Shown one piece after another: positions 29,833 through 37,710 of a stretch of DNA of 64,000 bases. Location: positions 242,250 through 306,249 of the forward strand of contig NZ_FOWQ01000004.1 in the NCBI RefSeq assembly GCF_900115505.1, written 5' to 3'. Origin of the DNA: Geodermatophilus dictyosporus. Lineage in GTDB: Bacteria; Actinomycetota; Actinomycetes; Mycobacteriales; Geodermatophilaceae. The position numbers and the translations under genes are program-made. Numbering within the stretch: position 1 is the first letter of the stretch; each line of letters begins with the position of its first letter. The notes under the pieces are model-generated. The model had not been told where the DNA came from, ran no database searches, and was given only the letters and a program-made list of their open reading frames with translations.

Positions 29833-32142
29833 TTGCCCGCCGCCCGTCCCCCCGTCCCCGAGCGGGGGCTGCTCGCCCCGCTCCTCGCGCTGGCCCTGCT
29901 GGCCGGGCTGGCGGCGTGGAGCGTGCTGGCGCTGCAGCCGCCGTCGCCGGCGCCGGCCGACGCGCCGGCACCGTCGTTCAGCGCGGCGCGGGCGTTCGAG
30001 CACGTCGAGCGGTTCGCCGCGGAGACGCACGTGGCGGGCAGCGACGCGCACCAGCGGGTGGTCGACGGGCTGGTGTCCGTGCTCACCGACCTGGGCCTGG
30101 ACACCCGCGTGCAGAACGCCGTCGGCGCCTCGGCGTCGGGGCCGGGAGCGGCGGAGATGGCACGGGTGCGCAACGTCGTCGCCGTCCTGCCGGGCACCGA
30201 GCCGACCGGGCGGCTGTTCCTGGTGGCGCACACCGACTCCGTCGAGACCGGCCCCGGTGCCAGCGACGACACCGCCGGCGTGGCCACCCTCCTGGAGACG
30301 GTGCGGGCGCTGGGGGAGGGCCAGCCGCTGCGCAACGACGTCGTCGTGGTGCTCACCGACGCCGAGGAGGCCTGCCTGTGCGGTGCGGAGGCGTTCGCGG
30401 CCAGCCACCCGCTGGCCCCGCAGGGCGGCGTCGTGCTCAACCTGGAGGCGCGCGGCACCACCGGCCCGCCGATCACGTTCGAGACGTCCCGGGGCAACAC
30501 GGGCCTCGCCGCGCGGTACGCGGCCGCGGCACCGCACCCGGTGGCCAGCAGCTTCGCCGTCGAGGTGTACCGCACGCTGCCCAACGACACCGACTTCAGC
30601 GTGCTGCTGGCGCGCGGCTTCACCGGCCTCAACACCGCCTTCATCGACGGCAACGCGGCCTACCACACGCCGCAGGACACCCCCTCCCGGCTGGACCGGG
30701 GCACGCTGCAGGCGCTCGGCGAGAACACCCTGGCGCTGACCCGGGAGCTCGGCGACGCCGACCTGACCGACCTCGCCCGGCCCGGCGACGTCGACGCCAC
30801 CTACTTCCCGCTGCCGTCGGGGCTGGCCCGCTACCCCGGGTGGCTGGTGTGGCCGCTGGCCGGGGCGGCGGTGCTCGGGGTGGCCGCGCTGGCCGTCGTC
30901 GACCGGCGGCGGGGCTCCTCGCTGCCGCGGACGCTGCTGGGGACCGCGGCCGCCGTCGTCCCGCTGGTGCTCGGGCCGCTCGGCGTGGTCGGGCTGTGGC
31001 AGCTGCTGGTGCTCGTGCGGCCGGGGTACGCCTCGATGCTCGACCCGTGGCGGCCGGGGTGGTTCCGGCTGGCGGCGGTCGCCGTCGTCCTGCTCGTGGT
31101 GCTCGCCTGGTACGCGCTGCTGCGGCGGCGGCTGGGCGCCCCGGCGCTGCGGACCGGCGCGCTGGCGCTGCTCGCCGTCCTCGCCGTCGTCCTGGCGGCC
31201 CTGGCGCCGGGCGGCTCGTACCTGGCGGCGCTGCCCGCGCTGGCGGGGGTGCTCGCGGGGCTGCTGCCGGTGTGGTCGCGGCCGCTGCGGCTGGTGGGCG
31301 GGCTGGTCGCGGGGGCGGTCGCCGTCGTCGTGCTGGCGCCCACGGTGTCGCTGTTCTTCCCGGCCCTGGGGCTGGCCGGCGGGGCGGCGCCGGCGGCGGT
31401 GACGACGCTGCTGGTGCTCGCGCTGCTGCCGGTGGTCGAGGAGCTGTCCCCGGCCGGTCCCGGGCGGCTGCGCGCGCTCGCGGTGCCCGGCGTGGCCGCG
31501 GTGCTGGTGGTCGCGCTGACCGTCGTGGGGATCGCCGTCGACCGGTTCGACCAGCAGCACCCGGTGCCCAGCCAGCTGGTGTACGCGCTGGAGGCCGACA
31601 CCGGTGAGGCGTGGTGGGCCAGCACCGAGTCGCAGCCGGGGGAGTACACGTCGCGCTACGTCGGCACGCCGCGGACGCTGCCGCACGACTACCCCTACCT
31701 CGCCGGCGGCGCGGTGGCGGTCGGGCCGGCGGAGGGAGCCGACCTGCCGCCGTCGACGGTCGAGGTGCTCGAGGACCGGGTCGCGGACGGCCGGCGCACG
31801 GTGACCGTGCGGGTGCGGCCGCAGCGCGACGTCCGGCTGGTCGTGCTCGACCTCCGGACCGACGGCGGGCGGGTGGTCGCGGCCCGCGCCGAGGCCCGGG
31901 ACGTGCCGGACGCCGCGCTCGGTCAGGACCGTCTCTGGCTGACCTTCCACGCGCCGCCGCAGGCCGGCGTCGAGGCCACCGTCACCGTGGAGGGCGGCGG
32001 ACCGCTGTCGCTGCGGGTGGTCGACGGCAGCGACGGGCTGTCCGGCCTGCCGGACTTCGAGCCGCGGCCGCCCGGCGTCGACGCGGCGGGCACGCACAGC
32101 TCCGACCTCGTCGTCGTGGGGGCGACGACGGACCTCGGCTGA
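29833..32142 (+). CDS. M28 family membrane metallopeptidase
   Basis: 769 aa. After one N-terminal membrane helix (residues ~10-30) comes an M28 Zn-peptidase domain: VAHTDSVETGPGASDDTAG (metal His and Asp), TDAEEACLCGAEAF (catalytic Glu pair), and AAYHTPQDTPSRLD (late His ligand). A large part with 8-9 membrane helices (~residues 335-570) and a C-terminal extracytoplasmic domain follow, an architecture like the fungal vacuolar membrane protease. TTG start with an excellent GAGGAGGA site. It likely cleaves peptides at the outer face of the membrane; substrate unknown. Confidence 0.88.
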   Translation: MPAARPPVPERGLLAPLLALALLAGLAAWSVLALQPPSPAPADAPAPSFSAARAFEHVERFAAETHVAGSDAHQRVVDGLVSVLTDLGLDTRVQNAVGASASGPGAAEMARVRNVVAVLPGTEPTGRLFLVAHTDSVETGPGASDDTAGVATLLETVRALGEGQPLRNDVVVVLTDAEEACLCGAEAFAASHPLAPQGGVVLNLEARGTTGPPITFETSRGNTGLAARYAAAAPHPVASSFAVEVYRTLPNDTDFSVLLARGFTGLNTAFIDGNAAYHTPQDTPSRLDRGTLQALGENTLALTRELGDADLTDLARPGDVDATYFPLPSGLARYPGWLVWPLAGAAVLGVAALAVVDRRRGSSLPRTLLGTAAAVVPLVLGPLGVVGLWQLLVLVRPGYASMLDPWRPGWFRLAAVAVVLLVVLAWYALLRRRLGAPALRTGALALLAVLAVVLAALAPGGSYLAALPALAGVLAGLLPVWSRPLRLVGGLVAGAVAVVVLAPTVSLFFPALGLAGGAAPAAVTTLLVLALLPVVEELSPAGPGRLRALAVPGVAAVLVVALTVVGIAVDRFDQQHPVPSQLVYALEADTGEAWWASTESQPGEYTSRYVGTPRTLPHDYPYLAGGAVAVGPAEGADLPPSTVEVLEDRVADGRRTVTVRVRPQRDVRLVVLDLRTDGGRVVAARAEARDVPDAALGQDRLWLTFHAPPQAGVEATVTVEGGGPLSLRVVDGSDGLSGLPDFEPRPPGVDAAGTHSSDLVVVGATTDLG

Positions 32143-32230
32143 CGGATCGACGGTCCCGCACGGCCTCCGGGTCCGTCGGAGGACACCCCGCCCGGGGGAG
32201 TGCGTGGGAGCCCGCTCGAGACCGTGCACC

Positions 32231-32254
32231 ACGTGGACGTGGACGTGGACGTGG
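32231..32254 (+). repeat. Four perfect ACGTGG hexamer repeats
   Basis: Short tandem repeat in the 181-base gap between the convergent peptidase and SnoaL-like genes. No gene or hairpin was recognised in the rest of this gap. Confidence 0.8.
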
Positions 32255-32323
32255 CGCGGGTCGGAGCGGGCACCGGACCGTCGCCGCGTCCGCTCCCGCG
32301 CACGACGGGCCTCCCGGCACGGG

Positions 32324-32731
32324 TCACCGGGGCGGGTCGGCGGGGGTCGGCGACCGCCAGGGCGCACGCCACTCCGGGGCCTCCCAGCCGTCCATCACGT
32401 AGATGCGCTCGCGGACCACCTTGTCGCCGCGGAAGTCGAGCAGCTGCACGCCGTAGCTCCAGGTGGCCCCCTGGTCGTAGCTGGCTGACAGCTCGACCAC
32501 CGTGAAGTCCTCCCGAACGGTCACCCGGCGGATGTGGAAGCGCAGGTCCGCCTCGGGAACGGGGTACTGCCGGCGCCACTCCGTGAACGTCGTGCGGCCC
32601 TCGAAGCGCTCGCCGCTCTGCGGGAACTCCAGCACCGCGTCCTCGTGGTACAGCTCCTCGGCGCGGTCGACGTCGGCGCCGACGTACTCGAAGAAGCGGT
32701 CGAGCTTGGCGCGCAGCACGTGCTCGTCCAT
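32324..32731 (-). CDS. SnoaL-like / NTF2-fold protein
   Basis: 135 aa. The pattern (LRAKLDRFFEYVGADVDRA, then ELYHEDAVLEFPQSGERFEG, then an alternating strand half with FTVVELSASYDQG and GDKVVRERIYVMDGWEAPEW) is a SnoaL-like polyketide cyclase/NTF2-fold protein. These are small cone-shaped domains with ligand-binding or isomerase/cyclase roles; the reaction here is unknown. ATG 32731 with a strong GGAGGAG site 7 bases upstream. Confidence 0.82.
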   Translation of the reverse strand: MDEHVLRAKLDRFFEYVGADVDRAEELYHEDAVLEFPQSGERFEGRTTFTEWRRQYPVPEADLRFHIRRVTVREDFTVVELSASYDQGATWSYGVQLLDFRGDKVVRERIYVMDGWEAPEWRAPWRSPTPADPPR

Positions 32732-33125
32732 GACGCTCTCCTCCCTGCAGGTCCGGGACTCCCGGTGCGGCGATCGATCGGCGGCCGACGGGTCCGGGGG
32801 CGGGCAGTGACCAGCCAGACGATGGCACCGAACCGGACGCCGCCGGGAGCGGTGTGCGCGTGACTGCCGCGGCGGGGGAGTGGCGGCCGGCGCGCCGGTC
32901 GGCCGGTGGACGTCCCGCTCCAGGCCGCCCTGCGCCGTGGGGATCGGCTCCCAGGAGCGCAGCTCGCCGACCGTGGACACGGCCGAGGCCCCCACGCACG
33001 GCGGGCAGGGCTCCGGCGTCGTGACCGGTGTGGGGTCCTCGTACCCCTCGCGGGGGTCACGCCGCCGGCCCGGCCGGCTGCCCGTCCTGAGCGGCTCCCG
33101 GATCGGAACGCGGCCGACCGGATCC
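32732..33125. other. Intergenic stretch with no recognised gene
   Basis: 394 bases between the SnoaL-like start and the regulator array. A long frame runs through it on the plus strand into the kinase gene, but its composition is Arg/Pro-rich shadow and it lacks a start with a ribosome-binding site. A GC palindrome (around 32886-32899) is the only local structure noted. Confidence 0.6.
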
Positions 33126-33164
33126 ATGAGAGGCCTCTCATCCGACTCTCACGGGTCCGTCACC
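33126..33164 (-). promoter_or_regulatory. 39-bp GTGAG array upstream of the acidic protein/kinase/regulator operon
   Basis: Read on the minus strand: GGTGAC, CGTGAG, GATGAG and then inverted TCTCAT, each separated by exactly 5 bases (11-bp period). The element ends 22 bases before the GTG at 33187. A GAGTCT hexamer 7 bases before that GTG could be the -10, placing the array over the -35 region. Identical architecture recurs at 36281, 36359 and 37648. It is very likely the binding site of the OmpR-type regulator encoded here. Confidence 0.75.
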
Positions 33165-33186
33165 GGCCCGGCCGAGTCTCAGCGGT

Positions 33187-33552
33187 GTGCGCTCCCGCCT
33201 GCTGCTCGCCGTGCTGGCCGGCCTCGCCGTCGTGCTGCTCGCCGGTGGGACGGCCTGGGCGCTCCTCGGCGGGTCCGGCGAGCGCGACGGGGCGGGGCAG
33301 ACCTCGGTCCCGGCGCCGATCGACGTCCCGGCCCGCGACACCCCTGCCGACCCGCCCGCCGACCCACCTGCAGACCCGCCCGCCGACGGCGGGCCGCCGG
33401 CCGACACCGTGCCCGCCCCGGCGCCCGCGCCGCAGCCGACCGACGTCGTCCCCCCACCGCCGCTGTCCGACGACGACGATGACGATGACGATGACGACGA
33501 CGCAGGGGACACCGACGACGGGGGCGACGGTGACGACGACGGGAACGACTGA
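33187..33552 (+). CDS. Exported acidic low-complexity protein with poly-Asp tract
   Basis: 121 aa. Residues ~4-27 form a signal peptide or membrane anchor (possible cleavage after TAWA; no lipobox). The mature part has a PADPPAD repeat (residues ~52-67), an Ala/Pro linker, and a run of 11 Asp followed by a G/D tail, so it is extremely acidic. No fold is expected. A role in binding cations or cationic peptides at the surface for the kinase is inference only. It is the first gene after the regulator array and its 3' end overlaps the presumed kinase start, implying one operon. Confidence 0.7.
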   Translation: MRSRLLLAVLAGLAVVLLAGGTAWALLGGSGERDGAGQTSVPAPIDVPARDTPADPPADPPADPPADGGPPADTVPAPAPAPQPTDVVPPPPLSDDDDDDDDDDDAGDTDDGGDGDDDGND

Positions 33553-35152
33553 GCACCGGACGACGGCCGGCTGGCGCGAGCGCACCCGGCGACGCCTCGC
33601 GCCCCGGGCCGCCCGCACGCGGATCATCGGCTGGGTCCTGCTGATGGTCCTCATGGCGCTGGCCGTGGTCACCCTGGTCACCTGGCAGCTGCTCGTGCGC
33701 GCCACCAACGAGCGCATGGACGTCGCGCTGACCGCCGAGGTCGGCGAGTTCCGGCGGATCATCGAGGGCAACGTCGACCCCCGCAGCGGCGAGCCGTTCA
33801 GCACGGTGGCCGACGTCCTGCAGACGATGATCACCTACAACCTCGCCCGGCCGAACGAGAAGTTCCTCGGCTACGTCGACGGCGAGTACCGCTACCAGAG
33901 CCGCATCGAGGCGCCCGTCCTGCTCAGCGAGGACACCGCGTTCACCGAGCTCGTCGCCTCCGTCGAGGAGACGACGTCGGGCCGCTACGCCAGCGGGGCG
34001 GGCGAGGTGCGCTACCTCGCCGTCCCGGTGACGCTGGAGGGCGACCCGTCGCGGGGGGTGGCCGTGGTCGCCTACTTCGCCGACCAGGAGCGCCAGGCCG
34101 CCGACGACACCGCCACGCTCATGCTCGGCGTCGGCGCCGCGACGCTGCTGCTCGCCGCGGCCGGCGCGTGGGTGGTCGCCGGGCGGGTCCTCGCGCCGGT
34201 GCGCGCCGTCGCCACCACCGCGCAGGGCATCACCGAGACCGACCTGTCCGGGCGCATCCCCGTCGACGGCCGGCCGCCCGACGAGCTCACCGACCTCGCC
34301 GTCGCCGTCAACGCCATGCTCGACCGGGTCGAGACCGGGGTGGCCGCCCAACGCCGGTTCCTCGACGACGCGGGCCACGAGCTGCGGACGCCGATCACCA
34401 TCGTCCGCGGCCACCTCGACGTGCTCGACCCCGCCGATCCCGACGACGTCCGCCAGACCGTCGCCCTCGTCGACGACGAGCTCGAGCGGATGAACCGCAT
34501 GGTCTCCGAGCTGCTGCTGCTGGCCCGCGCCGAGCAGCCGGAGTTCGTGCGGCCGCAGCCGGTCGACGTCGCCGAGCTCACCGCCGAGGTCTTCGGGAAG
34601 GTGCAGCGCCTGGGCGACCGCGACTGGCAGCTCGGGGCCCTCGCGCGCGCCGACCTGCTGCTCGACCCGCAGCGGCTGACCCAGGCCGTGGTCGCGCTCG
34701 CCGACAACGCCGCCCGCTACACCCGGCCCGGCGACCGCATCGTGCTGGGCAGCCGGCTCACCGGCGGCCGGCTGCTGGTGTGGGTCGACGACACGGGGCC
34801 GGGGATCGCCGAGGCCGACCAGGCGCGCGTGTTCGAGCGCTTCGCCCGCGGCAGCTCCGGTGCCCGCCGCAGCGACGGCGCGGGCCTGGGCCTGTCGATC
34901 GTGCAGGCCATCGCCGCCGCGCACGGCGGCCGCGTGGAGCTGCACAGCCGGCCCGGCGACGGGTCGACGTTCACCCTCGTCCTGCCGGCCCGCCCCGCCC
35001 CGCCGCGGGACGCCGGCACCGACGCCGACCCGGACGCCGGGTTCGGCGCCGTCCCCACCGCCGACACCGTCGACGACTCGCTCCCCACCCCGCCGTCGGC
35101 CGGGGCGAGGGCCGAGGTGCCGGCGGCCCCGACCGAGGGAGGAGCCCGGTGA
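33530..35152 (+). CDS. Sensor histidine kinase
   Basis: 540 aa. Two membrane helices (~32-53 and ~197-220) enclose a ~140-residue extracytoplasmic sensor (ATNERMDVALTAEVGEF...). Then come HAMP, the phosphoacceptor DDAGHELRTP (His ~283), N-box LADNAARY, G1 VDDTGPGI, F-box FERFARG and G2 GAGLGLSIV. A ~55-residue disordered acidic C-tail follows. The start is uncertain: GTG 33530 gives a compact N-terminus, but in-frame ATGs at 33479, 33485 and 33491 lie inside the poly-Asp codons of the preceding gene. Its stop overlaps the regulator start. Confidence 0.9.
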   Translation: MTTTGTTEHRTTAGWRERTRRRLAPRAARTRIIGWVLLMVLMALAVVTLVTWQLLVRATNERMDVALTAEVGEFRRIIEGNVDPRSGEPFSTVADVLQTMITYNLARPNEKFLGYVDGEYRYQSRIEAPVLLSEDTAFTELVASVEETTSGRYASGAGEVRYLAVPVTLEGDPSRGVAVVAYFADQERQAADDTATLMLGVGAATLLLAAAGAWVVAGRVLAPVRAVATTAQGITETDLSGRIPVDGRPPDELTDLAVAVNAMLDRVETGVAAQRRFLDDAGHELRTPITIVRGHLDVLDPADPDDVRQTVALVDDELERMNRMVSELLLLARAEQPEFVRPQPVDVAELTAEVFGKVQRLGDRDWQLGALARADLLLDPQRLTQAVVALADNAARYTRPGDRIVLGSRLTGGRLLVWVDDTGPGIAEADQARVFERFARGSSGARRSDGAGLGLSIVQAIAAAHGGRVELHSRPGDGSTFTLVLPARPAPPRDAGTDADPDAGFGAVPTADTVDDSLPTPPSAGARAEVPAAPTEGGAR

Positions 35153-35811
35153 GCCGGGTGCTGATCGCCGAGGACGAGCCGCGCATCGCCGCGTTCGTCG
35201 AGAAGGGCCTGCGGGCCAACGGGTTCGCGACCGCGGTGGTCGGTGACGGGCTCACCGCCCTCGACCGCGCCCGCAGCGGCGAGTTCGACCTCGTCGTCCT
35301 CGACATCGGCCTGCCCGTTCTCGACGGGTTCGCCGTCCTGCGCGCCCTGCGCGCCGAGCGCTGCTCGGTGCCGGTCATCGTGCTGACCGCACGCGACAGC
35401 GTGCAGGACACCGTGGCCGGGCTCGAGGGCGGTGCCGACGACTACGTGCCCAAGCCCTTCCGCTTCGAGGAGTTGCTCGCGCGCGTGCGGCTGCGGCTGG
35501 CCGGCGCCCGCCAGGGCGAGGTGACCGTGCTGTCGGTGGGCGACCTGTCGCTGGACCTGCGCACCCGGCGGGCCAGCGTGGGTGGCCGCACCGTCGACCT
35601 CTCGGCCCGCGAGTTCGCCCTCGCCGAGACCTTCCTGCGCCACCCCGGGCAGGTGCTGGCGCGCGAGCAGCTGCTCAGCCACGTGTGGGGCTACGACTTC
35701 GACCCCGGCTCCAACGTCGTCGACGTCTACGTGCGCTACCTGCGCAGGAAGCTCGGTGCGGAGCGGATCGAGACGGTGCGCGGCATGGGCTACCGCCTCG
35801 CCGCCGCCTGA
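35149..35811 (+). CDS. OmpR-family response regulator
   Basis: 220 aa. The receiver domain has acidic residues E8/D9, phosphoacceptor Asp52 (VVLDIGLP), a conserved Thr/Ala turn and Lys in DYVPKPF. The C-terminal winged helix (RRASVGGRTVDLSAREFALAE to VVDVYVRYLRRKLG, ending RGMGYRL) binds DNA as tandem dimers, matching the 11-bp-spaced hexamers nearby. GTG with GGGAGGAG upstream and GTGA overlap with the kinase stop. It probably autoregulates via the 33126 array and controls the genes at 36221 and 37626. Confidence 0.95.
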   Translation: MSRVLIAEDEPRIAAFVEKGLRANGFATAVVGDGLTALDRARSGEFDLVVLDIGLPVLDGFAVLRALRAERCSVPVIVLTARDSVQDTVAGLEGGADDYVPKPFRFEELLARVRLRLAGARQGEVTVLSVGDLSLDLRTRRASVGGRTVDLSAREFALAETFLRHPGQVLAREQLLSHVWGYDFDPGSNVVDVYVRYLRRKLGAERIETVRGMGYRLAAA

Positions 35812-35836
35812 GCCGAGTCGAGCCGGCACCCGGCGT

Positions 35837-35876
35837 GCCACGGCCCCGGTCCCTCCGTGGGGACCGGGGCCGTGGC
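35837..35876. terminator. Perfect bidirectional hairpin after the response regulator
   Basis: A 17-bp perfect stem (35837-35853 with 35860-35876) with a 6-base loop lies between the convergent regulator and acidic-protein genes. It can serve both strands; no U-tract. Confidence 0.85.
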
Positions 35877-35888
35877 GCGTCGTGCGGC

Positions 35889-36221
35889 TCAGGCGTCCGG
35901 GGAGTCGTCCGGGGTGAGCGTGTCGTCGGGCGTGACGGTGTCGGGGGTCTCGCCGGGGGTGTCGACGGCGCTCTCGGCCGGCGAGTCCGCGGTCTCCGGA
36001 GAGGCGTCGGCCGGTGCGGCGTCGGCCGGGGCGGCGTCGGCGGGCGCGGTGTCCGGGGTGCTGTCCGGGGTGTCGTCCACGGCGGCCGGGGCGACGGCGG
36101 CCGGCGGCTGGCTCGTGCCGCCGTCGTCGCCGGCGGTGGCGACCCCGACGCCAGCCAGGCCCAGGCCGGTGAGCGCGGTGCCGAGGGTGACGATCTTCCA
36201 GGTGGCGGGGCGAGTGGTCAT
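35889..36221 (-). CDS. Second exported acidic low-complexity protein
   Basis: 110 aa. A clear signal peptide (residues ~9-31, probable cleavage after VATA) is followed by an acidic Ala/Pro/Asp/Thr-rich mature part with PADAAPADA and TPDD repeats. No domain is recognised. ATG 36221 has GAGGAGG upstream; a longer frame to 36338 would overlap control DNA. It faces the two-component operon tail to tail and has two regulator-type arrays in its 172-base upstream region. With the poly-Asp protein at 33187 it forms a pair of acidic exported proteins around the kinase. Confidence 0.75.
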   Translation of the reverse strand: MTTRPATWKIVTLGTALTGLGLAGVGVATAGDDGGTSQPPAAVAPAAVDDTPDSTPDTAPADAAPADAAPADASPETADSPAESAVDTPGETPDTVTPDDTLTPDDSPDA

Positions 36222-36280
36222 GGTGGTGTTCCTCCTCGTTCGGTGCTGTCCCGGTGTCGTCGTCGACGGTGCCCGGCGCG

Positions 36281-36319
36281 GGTGAGGCGACCGGGAGAGC
36301 CGGATGAGGCCTGTCTCAT
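36281..36319 (+). promoter_or_regulatory. 39-bp GTGAG array, proximal copy upstream of the second acidic protein
   Basis: GGTGAG, CGGGAG, GATGAG and inverted TCTCAT, each 5 bases apart. It starts 59 bases upstream of the ATG at 36221 in the same orientation relative to the gene as the other copies. The third hexamer and the inverted one also form a GATGAG/CTCATC palindrome. Confidence 0.75.
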
Positions 36320-36358
36320 CGCCGGTCCCGTCCGACACTCCCCACGGTGTCCGCCGCG

Positions 36359-36397
36359 GGTGAGGCCCCCGGGAGACCGCGGTGAGCTGCTCCTCAC
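36359..36397 (+). promoter_or_regulatory. 39-bp GTGAG array, distal copy
   Basis: GGTGAG, CGGGAG, GGTGAG and inverted CCTCAC with the same 5-base gaps. It lies 78 bp from the proximal copy (about seven helical turns) and overlaps the last codons of the phosphotransferase gene. The two could bind cooperatively. Confidence 0.65.
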
Positions 36398-37626
36398 CGG
36401 GACGAGGAACCCCTCACCCACTCCTCCGCCAGCGCCACCCGGGCCTCCGTGGCCGCGGCCCAGTCGTCCTGCTGCACCCGGAACGGGCCGGTCGCCAGGC
36501 CGAGGAGCACCCCGGCCACCCGCGCCGCCAGCTCAGCGGCCGGCAGCCGCCCGGCCAGCAGCGCCTGCACCCGCGCCCGGTAGGCGGCCACCGGGCCGGG
36601 GTCGCCGAGCCGCTCGAGCAGCGCGAGGTGCGCGACCAGCGTGGCCCAGTCGTCGATGCGCGCGCCCGGCCCGGCGGTGTCGACGTCGAGCAGGCCGCTC
36701 ACCGCCCCCTCGGACACCAGCAGCTGCGCCTCGTAGAAGTCGCCGTGCACCGGCACCGCCGGGTGCGGCCCGGCCGCCGCGCCGACCGCCGCCACCAGCC
36801 GCTCCAGCCGCGGCGCCAGGCCCGGGCAGACCATCCCCAGCACCGTCGCGTGCGCCCGCACCCGCGGCACCGGGTCGGCCGGGTCCCGCCGCCCCACCGA
36901 CCCGACGGGCGGCAGCGCGTCGAGCAGCGCCCCCAGCGCCGCCGGGTCCGGCAGTGCGGTCGGGTCCCCGGCGAGCGCCGCGCGCATCGGCGTCCCCGGC
37001 AGCCCGGGCGACACGACCACGCCGTCGTCGGTGGCCGCGAGCAGCGGCGGCACCGGCACGGACGCCGCGAGCCGCCGGTGCCGGTCGGCGAGGTCGGCGA
37101 CCGCCGGGGGGCGGACCACCTTGAGGAACCAGCGCCCCGCCGGCGAGGTCACCTCGACCACCGCCCGCCGGCCGGGCCGGTAGGCGCGCAGCCGCAGCCG
37201 CGGGCTGCCGACGTCGAGCCCCAGGCCGGCCAGCCGCTCCGCGGTGCGGGCCGCTGACGCCGCCCACGCCAGCCCGGGCAGTGCCGGGTCCAGCGGCCAC
37301 CGCCACAGCCCGACGGTCACCGGCCGGCCGTCGGGCGCCGCACCCTCGAGGACCGCGGCGCCCGGTGGCACCTCCGCCCCGGTCGTGGCCGCCAGCGACT
37401 CCCGCGTGGCCCGGCCGTCGGCCCAGTCGACGACGGCGGTGTAGCGGACGGTCGCCGCCGCGTCGGGCCGCAGCGTCACCGTGCTCGCGGTCAGGCTGCG
37501 CAGCCGGCCGCCCAGCGGCCCGAGGACGGCCGCCCACACGTCGGGCGCCGGCTCGCCGAGCAGCACCTGCAGCGACGGCGGCCAGGACGGGGGGACGGCG
37601 GTCGGGGCGAGCAGCGCGGAGTCCAC
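36394..37626 (-). CDS. Phosphotransferase (APH/choline-kinase fold)
   Basis: 410 aa. The C-terminal half has the APH-type catalytic loop VHGDFYEAQLL (around residue 290) and metal-binding Asp in LLDVDTAGPG, with WFLKVVRPP as the likely ATP-lysine strand. It probably phosphorylates a small molecule (the family covers aminoglycosides, choline, homoserine, sugars); substrate unknown, and resistance should not be assumed. I chose GTG 37626; an ATG at 37686 falls inside the upstream regulator array. The array ends 21 bases before GTG 37626, so it likely belongs to the local two-component regulon. Confidence 0.78.
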   Translation of the reverse strand: MDSALLAPTAVPPSWPPSLQVLLGEPAPDVWAAVLGPLGGRLRSLTASTVTLRPDAAATVRYTAVVDWADGRATRESLAATTGAEVPPGAAVLEGAAPDGRPVTVGLWRWPLDPALPGLAWAASAARTAERLAGLGLDVGSPRLRLRAYRPGRRAVVEVTSPAGRWFLKVVRPPAVADLADRHRRLAASVPVPPLLAATDDGVVVSPGLPGTPMRAALAGDPTALPDPAALGALLDALPPVGSVGRRDPADPVPRVRAHATVLGMVCPGLAPRLERLVAAVGAAAGPHPAVPVHGDFYEAQLLVSEGAVSGLLDVDTAGPGARIDDWATLVAHLALLERLGDPGPVAAYRARVQALLAGRLPAAELAARVAGVLLGLATGPFRVQQDDWAAATEARVALAEEWVRGSSSR

Positions 37627-37647
37627 CCGTCGACCGTCGTCCGCCCC

Positions 37648-37686
37648 GGTGACACCGCGGTGAGACGCCGGTGAGGCGCCTCTCAT
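37648..37686 (+). promoter_or_regulatory. 39-bp GTGAG array upstream of the phosphotransferase gene
   Basis: GGTGAC, GGTGAG, GGTGAG and inverted TCTCAT with exact 5-base gaps. The distance to the start (21 bases) nearly equals that of the array at 33126 (22 bases), arguing for a fixed promoter geometry. Confidence 0.75.
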
Positions 37687-37710
37687 GCCACTCCGGCCTC
37701 GCGGGGCCGG

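Noticed and set aside
32906..33529. Upstream extension of the kinase open frame to 32906
   Set aside because: It runs through the regulator array and promoter and overlaps the whole acidic-protein gene; Arg/Pro-rich shadow composition.
37627..37686. Longer N-terminus for the phosphotransferase starting at ATG 37686
   Set aside because: That ATG is part of the TCTCAT half-site of the regulator array, and the extra 20 residues are low complexity.
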